Assembly: GCF_002158905.1 (NCBI RefSeq)
Contig: NZ_CP021431.1
Coordinates: 3,550,001-3,614,000 of the forward strand
Origin: Yoonia vestfoldensis
Lineage (GTDB): Bacteria; Pseudomonadota; Alphaproteobacteria; Rhodobacterales; Rhodobacteraceae
DNA length: 64,000 bases
Direction: 5' to 3'
The notes under the pieces are model-generated. The model was not told the DNA's origin. It was given only the letters and a program-made list of their open reading frames with translations, and made no database searches. Below are positions 34,640-42,778 of the stretch, in pieces; position 1 is the first letter of the stretch; every line of letters starts with the position of its first letter. The position numbers and the translations under genes are program-made.

Positions 34640-35754
34640 ACATGCATTCATCCAATGCCGCCACCGCCGAAGAAGCGATTGCCGCGCAAGAGGCCCTGCC
34701 GCCCCTGACCAATGAAGAGGCGACCAAGGTCGCGATGTCGAACACGCTGCTGACGCCGCGGTTCTATACCACCGATTTCGCCGAAATGGACGCGATCGAC
34801 GTGACCCCCGTGCGCGAAGATTGGGACGTGCTGATCGCCCAGATGAAGGCCGACCCCAACAAGGGCCATTTTCGCAAGAACGAAGATTGGGACCATGTCG
34901 ATTGGGACGGGATGGAACCCAAGCTGAAGGCGGAGTTCATCGATTTCCTGATCTCAAGCTGCACCGCCGAATTTTCCGGCTGTGTGCTGTATAAGGAAAT
35001 GAAACGCCGCGGATCGAACAAGGACATCACCGAACTGTTCCAGCTGATGGCCCGTGACGAGGCCCGCCACGCCGGTTTCATCAACGACGCCCTGCGCGAG
35101 GCCGGGATCGCCGTGAACCTTGGCTTTCTGACACAGGCCAAGAAATACACCTATTTCCGGCCCAAATTCATCTATTACGCGACCTATCTGTCCGAAAAGA
35201 TCGGCTATGCGCGCTATATCACGATCTATCGCCATCTCGAGGCGCATCCCGAACACCGGTTCCACCCGATTTTCAAATGGTTCCGCGAATGGTGCAATGA
35301 CGAGTTTTCCCATGGCGAGGCCTTTGCCCTGCTGTTGAAAACCGACCCCGCGCTGACGCAAAGCCGGATGAACAAGCTCTGGATCAAGTTTTTCCTGACG
35401 GCGGTGTTTTCGACCATGTGGGTGCGCGACCACCAGCGCCCCGAATTCCACAAGGCGCTGGGCGTTGATCCGGCGTGGTACGGGCAGGAAGTGTTCCGCA
35501 AGACATCGGATATTTCACGGCAGGTGTTCCCGATGGTGCTGGATATCGACCATCCCCGCTGGATCCCCGCGCTGAACCGGATGCAGGACGCCAATGTGCA
35601 GATCGCACAGGGGCGCAAGCAGGGCGGTATCGGCGGTTGGGTCAAACGCATGACGGGATCGGCCAAGGCCGGTTTTGCCTTTGTGTCCTTGCTGACCATT
35701 CCCGCCGTCAAAAGCGACGTGCCCGAAAGCCCGCTGATGGCACCGGCCTATTGA
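34636..35754 (+). CDS. acsF: AcsF, aerobic Mg-protoporphyrin IX monomethyl ester cyclase
   Basis: A 372-residue di-iron enzyme that builds the isocyclic E ring using oxygen. The iron ligands sit in FLISSCTAEFSGCVLYKEM (about 109-127), ARDEARHAGF (about 138-147) and NDEFSHGEAF (about 221-230). The strictly anaerobic alternative BchE is not in this window, consistent with an aerobic anoxygenic phototroph. The start overlaps the bciE stop. After the stop comes a 69-base pair of hairpins before puhE. Confidence 0.97.
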   Translation: MNMHSSNAATAEEAIAAQEALPPLTNEEATKVAMSNTLLTPRFYTTDFAEMDAIDVTPVREDWDVLIAQMKADPNKGHFRKNEDWDHVDWDGMEPKLKAEFIDFLISSCTAEFSGCVLYKEMKRRGSNKDITELFQLMARDEARHAGFINDALREAGIAVNLGFLTQAKKYTYFRPKFIYYATYLSEKIGYARYITIYRHLEAHPEHRFHPIFKWFREWCNDEFSHGEAFALLLKTDPALTQSRMNKLWIKFFLTAVFSTMWVRDHQRPEFHKALGVDPAWYGQEVFRKTSDISRQVFPMVLDIDHPRWIPALNRMQDANVQIAQGRKQGGIGGWVKRMTGSAKAGFAFVSLLTIPAVKSDVPESPLMAPAY

Positions 35755-35764
35755 TGGGGGGGGC

Positions 35765-35833
35765 GGTTTTCATCCTGAAAACCGGTGGAGGCGCTGCCTC
35801 CACACCTCCGGGATATTTATGCTCGGAAGATGA
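35765..35833 (+). repeat. Dispersed stem-loop repeat, copy 3 (acsF-puhE spacer)
   Basis: Two perfect hairpins stand in tandem: GGTTTTCA/TGAAAACC (35765-35783, 3-base loop) and GTGGAGGC/GCCTCCAC (35785-35803, 3-base loop). They are followed by the CGGGATATTT and GCTCGGAAGATGA core. The terminal GGAAG lies seven bases before the puhE start and is its ribosome-binding site. There is no U-run, so the hairpins are more likely to set mRNA stability or attenuate expression than to terminate. Confidence 0.75.
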
Positions 35834-35836
35834 AAC

Positions 35837-36634
35837 ATGACTGGCGCTGCGATAGCCATCATCGCGGCGATTTTCCTGTGGTGGTTTTCCACCGGGGTGA
35901 TCCTGCTGGCCGTGCGCCGCGCGGATCAGAGCGGGCGGCATCTGCAAACCGTTGTCGCCGGGCTGCCATTGCTGGTGGTGGGCCTGTGGGCTGTCGGTGT
36001 TTCGCTGATGCGCGCGGATGTGGCGGGGGTCTATCTGGGATTCCTGGGCGCGCTGGCGATCTGGGGCTGGATCGAGCTTGCGTTTCTGGCGGGTGTTGTC
36101 GCCGGCCCGATGCGCGATGATTGTCCGCCGGGGCTGTCAGGCAAGCCGCGGTTCTTTCGTGCCTTTGCGACAGTGGCGCATCACGAATTGCTGCTGACCT
36201 TGGGTTTGTTGGGGCTGGTTCTGGTCTCTGGCGGGGCGGAAAACCAGATGGCGCTGGCGACCTATCTGATCCTTTACCTCGCGCGGATCTTTGCCAAGCT
36301 GAACCTGTTTTTCGGCGTGCCGCGGATCAATCTGGAATTCGTGCCGCGCCGCCTGTCCCATCTGAAAAGCTATTTCCGGCGCGGCCCGGTGACCTTTGCC
36401 TTTCCCCTGGCCATCACGGCGCTGACCGCCCTGTTGGCCATCTGCACCGAGCGGCTGTGGTTTGCCGGATCGGATGTGACCATCGTGGGCTACGGCCTGC
36501 TGACGACATTGGCAGCGCTTGCGCTGTTGGAACATTGGCTGATGGTCATTCCATTGCCGGATGCGAAACTCTGGCGCTGGATGTTGCCCCAACAACACCC
36601 ACTGCCCAAAACGATGCCCAAAGAAGAAAGATAA
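35837..36634 (+). CDS. puhE: PuhE, photosynthetic complex assembly protein (DUF3623)
   Basis: A 265-residue polytopic membrane protein with about seven hydrophobic segments. Family blocks are the opening [34 protein letters not shown] (about 108-127) and [31 protein letters not shown] near 154-184. PuhE modulates reaction centre and LH1 levels in Rhodobacter capsulatus. Its Shine-Dalgarno sequence GGAAG is supplied by the end of the upstream repeat. hemA begins 5 bases after its stop. Confidence 0.94.
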   Translation: MTGAAIAIIAAIFLWWFSTGVILLAVRRADQSGRHLQTVVAGLPLLVVGLWAVGVSLMRADVAGVYLGFLGALAIWGWIELAFLAGVVAGPMRDDCPPGLSGKPRFFRAFATVAHHELLLTLGLLGLVLVSGGAENQMALATYLILYLARIFAKLNLFFGVPRINLEFVPRRLSHLKSYFRRGPVTFAFPLAITALTALLAICTERLWFAGSDVTIVGYGLLTTLAALALLEHWLMVIPLPDAKLWRWMLPQQHPLPKTMPKEER

Positions 36635-36639
36635 GACCG

Positions 36640-37857
36640 ATGGATTTTGACGCCCTTTTCAATGCGCAGCTGGATCAATTGAAAGCCGATGGCAATTACC
36701 GCTATTTCGCGGAATTGGAACGCCAATGCGGCAAGTTTCCCCGCGCGGCCAACCATGCCGCCGATGGGGCCGTGCGCGATGTGACGGTCTGGTGTTCCAA
36801 TGATTACCTTGGCATGGGCCAGCACCCTGCCGTGATCGGCGCGATGTGTGAAGCGGTCCAGCGCACCGGAACCGGATCGGGCGGCACCCGCAATATCAGC
36901 GGCACCAATCATGATCACCTGTTGCTGGAACGCGAATTGGCCGATCTGCATGGCAAGCAATCGGCTTTGCTGTTCACCTCGGGCTATGTGTCGAATTGGG
37001 CGGCGCTGTCGACCTTGGGCAGCCGTTTGGAAAACTGCGTGATCCTGTCGGATGCGGGCAACCATGCGTCCATGATCGAGGGTATCCGCCATTCGCGTGC
37101 GCAAAAGGTGATCTGGAAGCACAATGATTACCATGATCTGGAAATGAAGCTGCGCGCCTTGCCCGCCGATGTCCCCAAGATCGTGGCCTTCGAAAGCGTC
37201 TATTCCATGGATGGCGATATCGCGCCCATTCGCCAGATCGTCGAGGTCTGCGAAAAATACGGCGCCATGACCTATCTGGACGAGGTCCATGCCGTCGGCA
37301 TGTATGGCCCGCGCGGTGGCGGGGTCAGCGAACGCGAAGGTCTGGCCGATCGCATCACCTTGATCGAGGGCACATTGGGCAAGGCTTATGGCGTTGTCGG
37401 CGGCTATATCACCGGATCGGCGGCGCTATGCGATTTCATCCGCAGCTTTGCCTCGGGGTTCATCTTTACCACCGCGTTGCCGCCGGCCATTGCTGCCGCC
37501 GCGCGTGCATCCATTGCCTATCTCAAAGAATCCCAGATGGAACGCGCCCGCCAGCGCCGCCAGGTCGCCCGGCTGCGCGCCGCGCTTGACCGTGCGGGCA
37601 TTCCGCATATGCTCAATGACAGCCATATCGTGCCGGTGCTGATCAAGGACCCGGTCAAGACCCGGATGCTGGCCGATTACCTGATGCGCGAATGGGATAT
37701 CTATGTGCAGCCGATCAATTACCCGACCGTGCCCAAGGGCACCGAAAGGCTGCGCTTTACCCCATCACCGCTGCATTCGGATGAGGATATCGACCATCTG
37801 GTCACCGCGCTGCGCGTTTTGTGGAAACAATGCGCATTGGCGCATGCCGTTGCCTGA
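36640..37857 (+). CDS. hemA: 5-aminolevulinate synthase
   Basis: A 405-residue pyridoxal-phosphate enzyme that condenses glycine with succinyl-CoA, the first step of tetrapyrrole synthesis in alphaproteobacteria. The PLP lysine is Lys248 in [16 protein letters not shown]. Other hallmarks are [11 protein letters not shown] (about 83-93) and [14 protein letters not shown] (about 210-223). The start at 36640 ([13 protein letters not shown]) is the family N-terminus; the frame is open into puhE but that is coincidental. Placing hemA at the end of the operon ties precursor supply to pigment synthesis. Confidence 0.97.
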   Translation: MDFDALFNAQLDQLKADGNYRYFAELERQCGKFPRAANHAADGAVRDVTVWCSNDYLGMGQHPAVIGAMCEAVQRTGTGSGGTRNISGTNHDHLLLERELADLHGKQSALLFTSGYVSNWAALSTLGSRLENCVILSDAGNHASMIEGIRHSRAQKVIWKHNDYHDLEMKLRALPADVPKIVAFESVYSMDGDIAPIRQIVEVCEKYGAMTYLDEVHAVGMYGPRGGGVSEREGLADRITLIEGTLGKAYGVVGGYITGSAALCDFIRSFASGFIFTTALPPAIAAAARASIAYLKESQMERARQRRQVARLRAALDRAGIPHMLNDSHIVPVLIKDPVKTRMLADYLMREWDIYVQPINYPTVPKGTERLRFTPSPLHSDEDIDHLVTALRVLWKQCALAHAVA

Positions 37858-37968
37858 ATGCTAGGCCACTTCTTTTCCTGCGCGGGGCTGGACCGTTGCA
37901 CAGGATGCACTACAGTAAGAATTGACTGGGGCAACGGTCACAGAATCAGATCGAAAAGGAAGACGATC

Positions 37969-38412
37969 ATGAAGAAATTTACACTCGCTGCGGCGCTTGC
38001 CATTCTGGCGGCACCAGCATTTGCACAAGATCTCGCGCCGACAATCGGCGATGCCGCGAATGGTGAAGAACAGTTCAACCGTCAATGCGTGGCCTGCCAT
38101 ATCGTGGCAGATGCCGATGGCAATGTTCTGGCAGGGCGCAATTCGCGCACGGGTCCGAACCAATATGGCCTGGTTGGCCGTGCGCTGGGCTCGGTCGAAG
38201 ATTTCAACTACAGCGATGGGCTGGTCGCGCTGGGCGAGGCTGGCGAAGTCTGGAACGAAGAAAACTTTGTCGGCTATGTGCAGGACCCGACCGGCTGGCT
38301 GCGCGAAAAGCTGGAAGATCGCCGCGCCCGCGGCAAGATGGCCTATCAGGTGCGCTCCGAACAGGACGCCTATGATCTCTATGCCTATCTGGCGACATTC
38401 TCTGACATGTAA
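37969..38412 (+). CDS. cycA: Cytochrome c2
   Basis: A 147-residue periplasmic c-type cytochrome that carries electrons from bc1 to the reaction centre. Residues 1-19 are a signal peptide ending AFA before QDL. The haem motif is C40-V-A-C43-H44 and the likely axial methionine is Met124 in RGKMAYQV. It is the larger c2 type with insertions. The start at 37969 follows AAGGAAGACGATC. The 111-base gap after hemA contains TTGACT at 37922 and may hold its own promoter, although no clear -10 was found. Confidence 0.93.
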   Translation: MKKFTLAAALAILAAPAFAQDLAPTIGDAANGEEQFNRQCVACHIVADADGNVLAGRNSRTGPNQYGLVGRALGSVEDFNYSDGLVALGEAGEVWNEENFVGYVQDPTGWLREKLEDRRARGKMAYQVRSEQDAYDLYAYLATFSDM

Positions 38413-38453
38413 GCAATGGGCGGCGCGGGAACGCGCTGTTTCGCTGTGATCGA

Positions 38454-38485
38454 AGGGCTGTCAGGGAAACCTGTCAGCCCTTTTT
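38454..38485 (+). terminator. Rho-independent terminator after cycA, facing bchO
   Basis: Arms AGGGCTGTCAGG (38454-38465) and CCTGTCAGCCCT (38470-38481) pair with one central mismatch around a GAAA loop and are followed by a run of five T. It ends the forward photosynthesis operon, and its 3' edge touches the stop codon of the convergent bchO gene. Confidence 0.85.
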
Positions 38486-39321
38486 CATTGCTCGGTGATC
38501 AGCTTTGCGATCAGGGCTGCGTTTTCTTCATGCGCCAGATGGCCCAGCTGCGCCAATTCGGTCAGGCGCGCCTGTGGCAGACGGGCGGCGGCGTCCCGGC
38601 TGACCGATGGCGGCACGGTCTTGTCATTCAACCCGCTGATCAGATGCACCGGGGCGCTGATCTGCGGCAGGCGCGCCAGCAAACCATCCAGCGACCATTG
38701 CGCCATCATTGACAGGGTCCCGTCGATATGGCTGCGGTCGCCCAGCAGGCGGTAATAAAGCGCGAGCCCGTCATCATCCAGCTTTGACCCTGTCCCCCTG
38801 ATCAGGTTGCGGATCGTATTGCGGTTGCTGGTCACCGTCACGATGCTGGCGCTAAAGGGCGTCGCGGCCAGCGCCTTGGCCATGATCGGGAACAGCAAAC
38901 CCGCAACGCCTTTGAAATTGCTCAGCGCGGCGTTGATCAGCACGATTTCGGCGGGCCGCAGCCCCAATTCCCAAAGCCGCAGGGCAATCGCGCCGCCTGC
39001 CGAATGGCCCAGGATGATCGCGGGATCCCAGCCTTGGGCATGGCAGAGCGACAAGATATCCTCGGCCATGTGATCCAGCCCGCAGCGTTGCCGCGCGCCC
39101 ATCTGGGTGAACCCCTGACCGGGCAGGTCGATGGCGACGACATGATGGGTTTGCATCAGGATCGGAAAAAGATGCCGGAAACTTTGCGTCGCCCCGCCTG
39201 CGCCATGGATCAGCAGGATCAGCGGGCCGCTGCCGGCCTCTTGCACATGCCAGCGATGCGGGCGGTGCAGGATCTGGCGGGAATGGTCTGACAGCGGCCA
39301 GTCGCGCGGGGGCCAGCGCAT
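38485..39321 (-). CDS. bchO: BchO, alpha/beta-hydrolase of the Mg-chelatase operon
   Basis: A 278-residue alpha/beta-hydrolase fold protein encoded with bchI and bchD in most purple bacteria; its precise reaction is not established. The oxyanion region LLIHGAGGATQSF lies near 39-51, the nucleophile elbow GHSAGG (about 103-108) has Ser105, and GLNDKTVPP and LAQLGHLAHEE carry the expected acid and His. The start at 39321 overlaps the bchD stop by one base (TGATG). A much longer upstream extension in the same frame belongs to bchD sequence and is rejected. Confidence 0.92.
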   Translation of the reverse strand: MRWPPRDWPLSDHSRQILHRPHRWHVQEAGSGPLILLIHGAGGATQSFRHLFPILMQTHHVVAIDLPGQGFTQMGARQRCGLDHMAEDILSLCHAQGWDPAIILGHSAGGAIALRLWELGLRPAEIVLINAALSNFKGVAGLLFPIMAKALAATPFSASIVTVTSNRNTIRNLIRGTGSKLDDDGLALYYRLLGDRSHIDGTLSMMAQWSLDGLLARLPQISAPVHLISGLNDKTVPPSVSRDAAARLPQARLTELAQLGHLAHEENAALIAKLITEQ

Positions 39322-40967
39322 CAGTCGCCCAAGGCGGTGGCGACGCTGGCCGATAGCCGCGCCGCATCGGCACGCGGCATGGGCAGATAGATCGCGCCCA
39401 AGCTTTGCGCCAAGGCCGCCAGCGCTGGTTCCGGCCGGTTGCCGGTGTCGATCACCAGCGCGTCGATCCCTTGCGCGCGCACCGCCTGCGCCATGCGCTG
39501 CGCATCGGCGGCGGCCTGCGGGCGGTTGCCTGCGCCATCCAATGCGATATTCGCGCGGCCGTCTGTCAGGATCACGATCGTCGGCGTCAGCCCTTTGCGT
39601 ATGGCGGTGACGGCCTGGTCCAGTGCGGCCACGATCCCCGCCGCCAGCGGCGTGCCACCGCCCCCCGGCAAGGCGGCAAGGCGGCGTTTGGTCTGCACCA
39701 GCGACCGGGTGGGCGGCAGCAGCACCTCGGCCCCCGTTCCGCGAAACGCCACCAGCGCCACATGATCGCGCCGCGCATAGGCCTGCGCCAGCAGCAATTC
39801 GATCGCGCCTTTCGCCTCGGCCAGACGCGATAGCGCAGAAGACCCCGAGGCATCGACGGTGAAGACCAGCAGCCGGTCGGATTTTTCCTCGAACCGTTTG
39901 ACGCGGATATCGGCGCTGCGCACTTGCAGGCTGTCGCGCCCTGTCGCCTGTTTGCGGATGCTTTGCCAAGGGGCTGCCGCGCGCAGGGTGGCGACAATAT
40001 CGATCCGCGCGCCGTCCCCCAACCGCCCCGCGCGCGATGGCATCGGCCTGCCGCGCCGGTTGCCCTTGCGCGCAGCCCCTGACCCGCTGCCCTTGCCTTG
40101 GCGCGCCTTTTGCGCGGCGATCCGGTCCAGCAGGTCGTCAGGCAAGAGCGCCTTGATCGCATCCAGCAGCAATTCATCCGGCAGATCACGGATGTCGGTC
40201 TGGTCCTGATCCTCGGGATCATTCTGGTCGGGTTCGGGTGTGTCGTCGTCCTCTTCGCCGCCTGGCATCTGCGTGGCGCGATGGGCGAACACCAGCAGGC
40301 AGGCGATTTCCACATCATCGGCATCGACCAGCATTTTGCCCAGCAGCGCCGCATGCGCCTTGGCCGCGCGCAGGGCGAACAAGGGCGCGCGCAGGCTGTC
40401 GATGCCGAATTGCGCCGCGATCCGGGTCAGTTGTTCACACAGATCATCGGGGACAGCGACATGGCGCAGATGGGTGATCGCGGCGGCGGGGTCGAAAGCA
40501 TCGGGCAGGATGGCCTCGGTCACGCTGACCTCTGACAGATCAGCAGCAAAGGCCAGCCGTTCCGCCAGTTTGGGGTTCAACGCCTCATCGGGTTCAGCGC
40601 CTTCATCCAGCGCGATCAGCCGGTGGGTGCTGCCCGCATCCAGCACCATGGCCAGCCGGGCGGCCAATTGCGTGGTTGCGCGTTCCGCCATGGTCAGGAT
40701 CATTGTGCTAGGGCGCGATAACAGACCCTGTTCCTGCACAAACGCACCTGTTGCCAAGGTCGCGGACAGGTCCAGCCCGCCGAACAGCGCCTCGTCTGAT
40801 ATCGCGGGATGGATACGGTGCTGCGGCTGTGGCAACCAATGCAGCAAGCCCATCAGCCTGTCGCGCACCGGGCCGGACCTTGCGCGCAGGGCCATGCCCC
40901 CCAATGCGGGATCAACCGCCAGCAATTGCATCGCCAGAACGGCGCGGTGCCAGATCGCACTAGCCAA
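39321..40967 (-). CDS. bchD: BchD, magnesium chelatase D subunit
   Basis: A 548-residue AAA+ protein with a degenerate N-terminal ATPase domain, an acidic proline-rich linker ([20 protein letters not shown], about 240-259) and a C-terminal von Willebrand A domain. The MIDAS residues are in [13 protein letters not shown] (about 366-378). It bridges BchI and BchH. No ATG exists near the family start; the best initiation codon is TTG at 40967, giving (M)[25 protein letters not shown] lies six bases upstream, and the codon is inside the end of bchI. The next ATG would remove 12 residues. Confidence 0.9.
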   Translation of the reverse strand: MASAIWHRAVLAMQLLAVDPALGGMALRARSGPVRDRLMGLLHWLPQPQHRIHPAISDEALFGGLDLSATLATGAFVQEQGLLSRPSTMILTMAERATTQLAARLAMVLDAGSTHRLIALDEGAEPDEALNPKLAERLAFAADLSEVSVTEAILPDAFDPAAAITHLRHVAVPDDLCEQLTRIAAQFGIDSLRAPLFALRAAKAHAALLGKMLVDADDVEIACLLVFAHRATQMPGGEEDDDTPEPDQNDPEDQDQTDIRDLPDELLLDAIKALLPDDLLDRIAAQKARQGKGSGSGAARKGNRRGRPMPSRAGRLGDGARIDIVATLRAAAPWQSIRKQATGRDSLQVRSADIRVKRFEEKSDRLLVFTVDASGSSALSRLAEAKGAIELLLAQAYARRDHVALVAFRGTGAEVLLPPTRSLVQTKRRLAALPGGGGTPLAAGIVAALDQAVTAIRKGLTPTIVILTDGRANIALDGAGNRPQAAADAQRMAQAVRAQGIDALVIDTGNRPEPALAALAQSLGAIYLPMPRADAARLSASVATALGD

Positions 40968-41964
40968 GGGTTTCTTCCACGATCCGCGCCACGCGGGTGC
41001 CGCTGCCCGCCTCGTCCAAAGGATCGCGGCGCAGGCGGTGGCGCAGGGCCATCGGCGCCATATCCTTGACATGCGCACGGGTCAGCGCGGTGTCATTGCG
41101 CCAGGCGGCATAGGCGCGGGCGGCCTTCAGCAGCGTCAGTTCACCGCGCAACCCGTCCGATCCCAGCGCAAGGCATAGCTCGGCCACGTCATGCAGCGTC
41201 TTTTCGGGCGTTTTCAGCCTTTTGAGTGTCTTTCTCGCCGTCAAGATCCGGTCGCGGATCGCGGCATCCTCGGCCTGCCAGCGCAGCATGAAAGCGGCAT
41301 TGTCATTGTCAAATGCATCGCGGCGCTTGATCACCTCGACCCGCGTGGCGATATCCTTGGGCGAGGCCACCTCGACCGACAGACCAAACCGGTCGAGCAA
41401 TTGCGGGCGCAATTCGCCTTCTTCGGGGTTGCCGGACCCGACCAGCACGAAACGCGCGGCATGGCGGATCGACAGACCTTCGCGTTCCACCACGTTTTCG
41501 CCCGATTGCGCCACGTCGAGCAGCAGATCGACGATGTGATCCTCCAGCAGGTTCACCTCGTCGATATAAAGATATCCCCGATTGGCCCGCGCCAGCAGAC
41601 CGGGTTGAAACGCCTTCTCGCCTTTGGTCAGCGCCTTTTCGATATCGAGCGCGCCGGTGACGCGGTCTTCGGTCGCGCCAAGGGGCAAATCCACCACGGG
41701 GGTGGGCATTTCGGCCAGCTTTTTCGTCTCTAACACTGCCCAATCGGGTACATCACCGGGTTTGGCGCTGTTCACGGGACAGCCCTGCACGGCCTTGATC
41801 GGTGGCAGCAAAGCGGCCAGCGCGCGCACGGCGGTCGATTTGCCGGTGCCACGGTCGCCGAAGACCAGCACGCCGCCGATGGATGGGTCGATGGCGGTCA
41901 GGATCATGGCCTGTTTCATCTCGTCCTGACCGACGATGGCGGAAAAGGGGAAGGGCTGTTTCAT
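40960..41964 (-). CDS. bchI: BchI, magnesium chelatase ATPase subunit
   Basis: A 334-residue AAA+ ATPase. Walker A is GDRGTGKST at residues 36-44, Walker B is [21 protein letters not shown] (in pieces, about 142-162), and [22 protein letters not shown] holds sensor 1 and the arginine finger region. It forms hexameric rings with BchD to drive Mg insertion by BchH. The start at 41964 ([13 protein letters not shown]) overlaps the crtA stop as ATGA. The stop overlaps the beginning of bchD by 8 bases. Confidence 0.97.
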   Translation of the reverse strand: MKQPFPFSAIVGQDEMKQAMILTAIDPSIGGVLVFGDRGTGKSTAVRALAALLPPIKAVQGCPVNSAKPGDVPDWAVLETKKLAEMPTPVVDLPLGATEDRVTGALDIEKALTKGEKAFQPGLLARANRGYLYIDEVNLLEDHIVDLLLDVAQSGENVVEREGLSIRHAARFVLVGSGNPEEGELRPQLLDRFGLSVEVASPKDIATRVEVIKRRDAFDNDNAAFMLRWQAEDAAIRDRILTARKTLKRLKTPEKTLHDVAELCLALGSDGLRGELTLLKAARAYAAWRNDTALTRAHVKDMAPMALRHRLRRDPLDEAGSGTRVARIVEETLG

Positions 41965-42698
41965 GCGGCCTCTGGTCTGGCAAGGGGGGAGGTGCCGTTC
42001 CATGTGCCGGCATCGGAATGCACGGCGAAACGGGCATAGAGTTCTTCGGCAAACCAGCCTTCGTCACGCACGGCGCGGATCGCCTCGGCATGCGGGCCAG
42101 TGCGGGCAAAGGCGGCCATCGCGGATTCGGAGGGCCAGATCGAGAATGTGACCTGATGCAGCATCGGCACCTCGCCAATGCCGATCTTGAACATCACATT
42201 GCTATCCGCGCCGATCTTGGCGGAGATATTTGGCACCCGCCCCCAGAACCGCGCAAGTATGCGTGGCTTGATCGTCGCGCGGGTCAATGCCGCCAAGGGG
42301 CCGGGCGTGGCGGTGGCCGTGGGCGCGAAAGGTTGCTGGCCCGACCATTGCCCGCGGGCGGATTGGGTTTGCAAAAACACTGTCCAATGTTCCGCCGCGC
42401 GGCCCCTGTAGCGGGCGAAAATGCCGCTGCTGCTGCGCGCCTTGGCGGTCGCGATATCGGGCCACGTCGCAAGGATCGCATAGACGGCGGTATTGGGAAC
42501 AGGCGTGAACCCTTCGCCGGTGCCAGAGCCGCAGAGCTTCCAGAACCCGATGTCGGGCGTGCGGGCCAGCGGCAACCGCGCGCCGCCCATCATCACCAGC
42601 GCCCAGACCCGCGCCAATGGCCCGGCAAAGCGGAAAAACGACAAGGTGACGATCTGGGTCAAGGGGGCGCCTGTGCTAGTGTCAACCAAGTCTGACAT
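41961..42698 (-). CDS. crtA: CrtA, spheroidene monooxygenase
   Basis: A 245-residue haem-dependent enzyme that oxidises spheroidene to spheroidenone, the pink-red carotenoid of aerobically grown roseobacters. Family segments include [28 protein letters not shown] (about 66-83) and [20 protein letters not shown] near 178-197. The ATG at 42698 has AAGGTG eight bases upstream and is preferred over an in-frame GTG three codons earlier. It is the first gene of crtA-bchI-bchD-bchO and is divergent from crtI across a PpsR operator. Confidence 0.93.
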   Translation of the reverse strand: MSDLVDTSTGAPLTQIVTLSFFRFAGPLARVWALVMMGGARLPLARTPDIGFWKLCGSGTGEGFTPVPNTAVYAILATWPDIATAKARSSSGIFARYRGRAAEHWTVFLQTQSARGQWSGQQPFAPTATATPGPLAALTRATIKPRILARFWGRVPNISAKIGADSNVMFKIGIGEVPMLHQVTFSIWPSESAMAAFARTGPHAEAIRAVRDEGWFAEELYARFAVHSDAGTWNGTSPLARPEAA

Positions 42699-42734
42699 AG
42701 CGATCACCTTTTGAAAAGGGCGGGCGAATAGTAT

Positions 42735-42763
42735 TTGTCAACTTTACCTTACACATCTAGAGT
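42735..42763 (+). promoter_or_regulatory. crtI promoter
   Basis: TTGTCA (42735-42740) and TAGAGT (42758-42763, four of six consensus bases) are exactly 17 bases apart. The predicted transcript start, about 7 bases downstream of the -10, falls at 42769-42771, on the crtI start codon itself. The whole promoter lies within the PpsR operator region. Confidence 0.55.
42736..42753. promoter_or_regulatory. PpsR/CrtJ operator between crtA and crtI
   Basis: TGTCAACTTTACCTTACA fits TGT-N12-ACA. Its reverse complement differs at one base from the operator in front of bchF. It covers the -35 and spacer of the crtI promoter. Its left arm read backwards (TTGACA) could be the -35 of the divergent crtA promoter, although the matching -10 is poor. 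Confidence 0.85.
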
Positions 42764-42778
42764 GAGGTTATGTTGACA
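42761..42778. promoter_or_regulatory. Degenerate second PpsR site over the crtI start
   Basis: AGTGAGGTTATGTTGACA keeps the right half-site TTGACA but has AGT in place of TGT on the left. It starts 7 bases after the perfect operator, close to the 8-base spacing typical of paired PpsR/CrtJ sites. It includes the crtI ATG (42770) and its second and third codons. Confidence 0.5.

Noticed and set aside
37858..37968. PpsR site upstream of cycA
   Set aside because: TTGACT is present but no TGT-N12-ACA pair surrounds it.
38485..39969. A single 494-residue fusion of BchD and BchO
   Set aside because: The upstream part of the bchO frame lies over bchD in another frame and shows no protein similarity; bchO has its own start overlapping the bchD stop.
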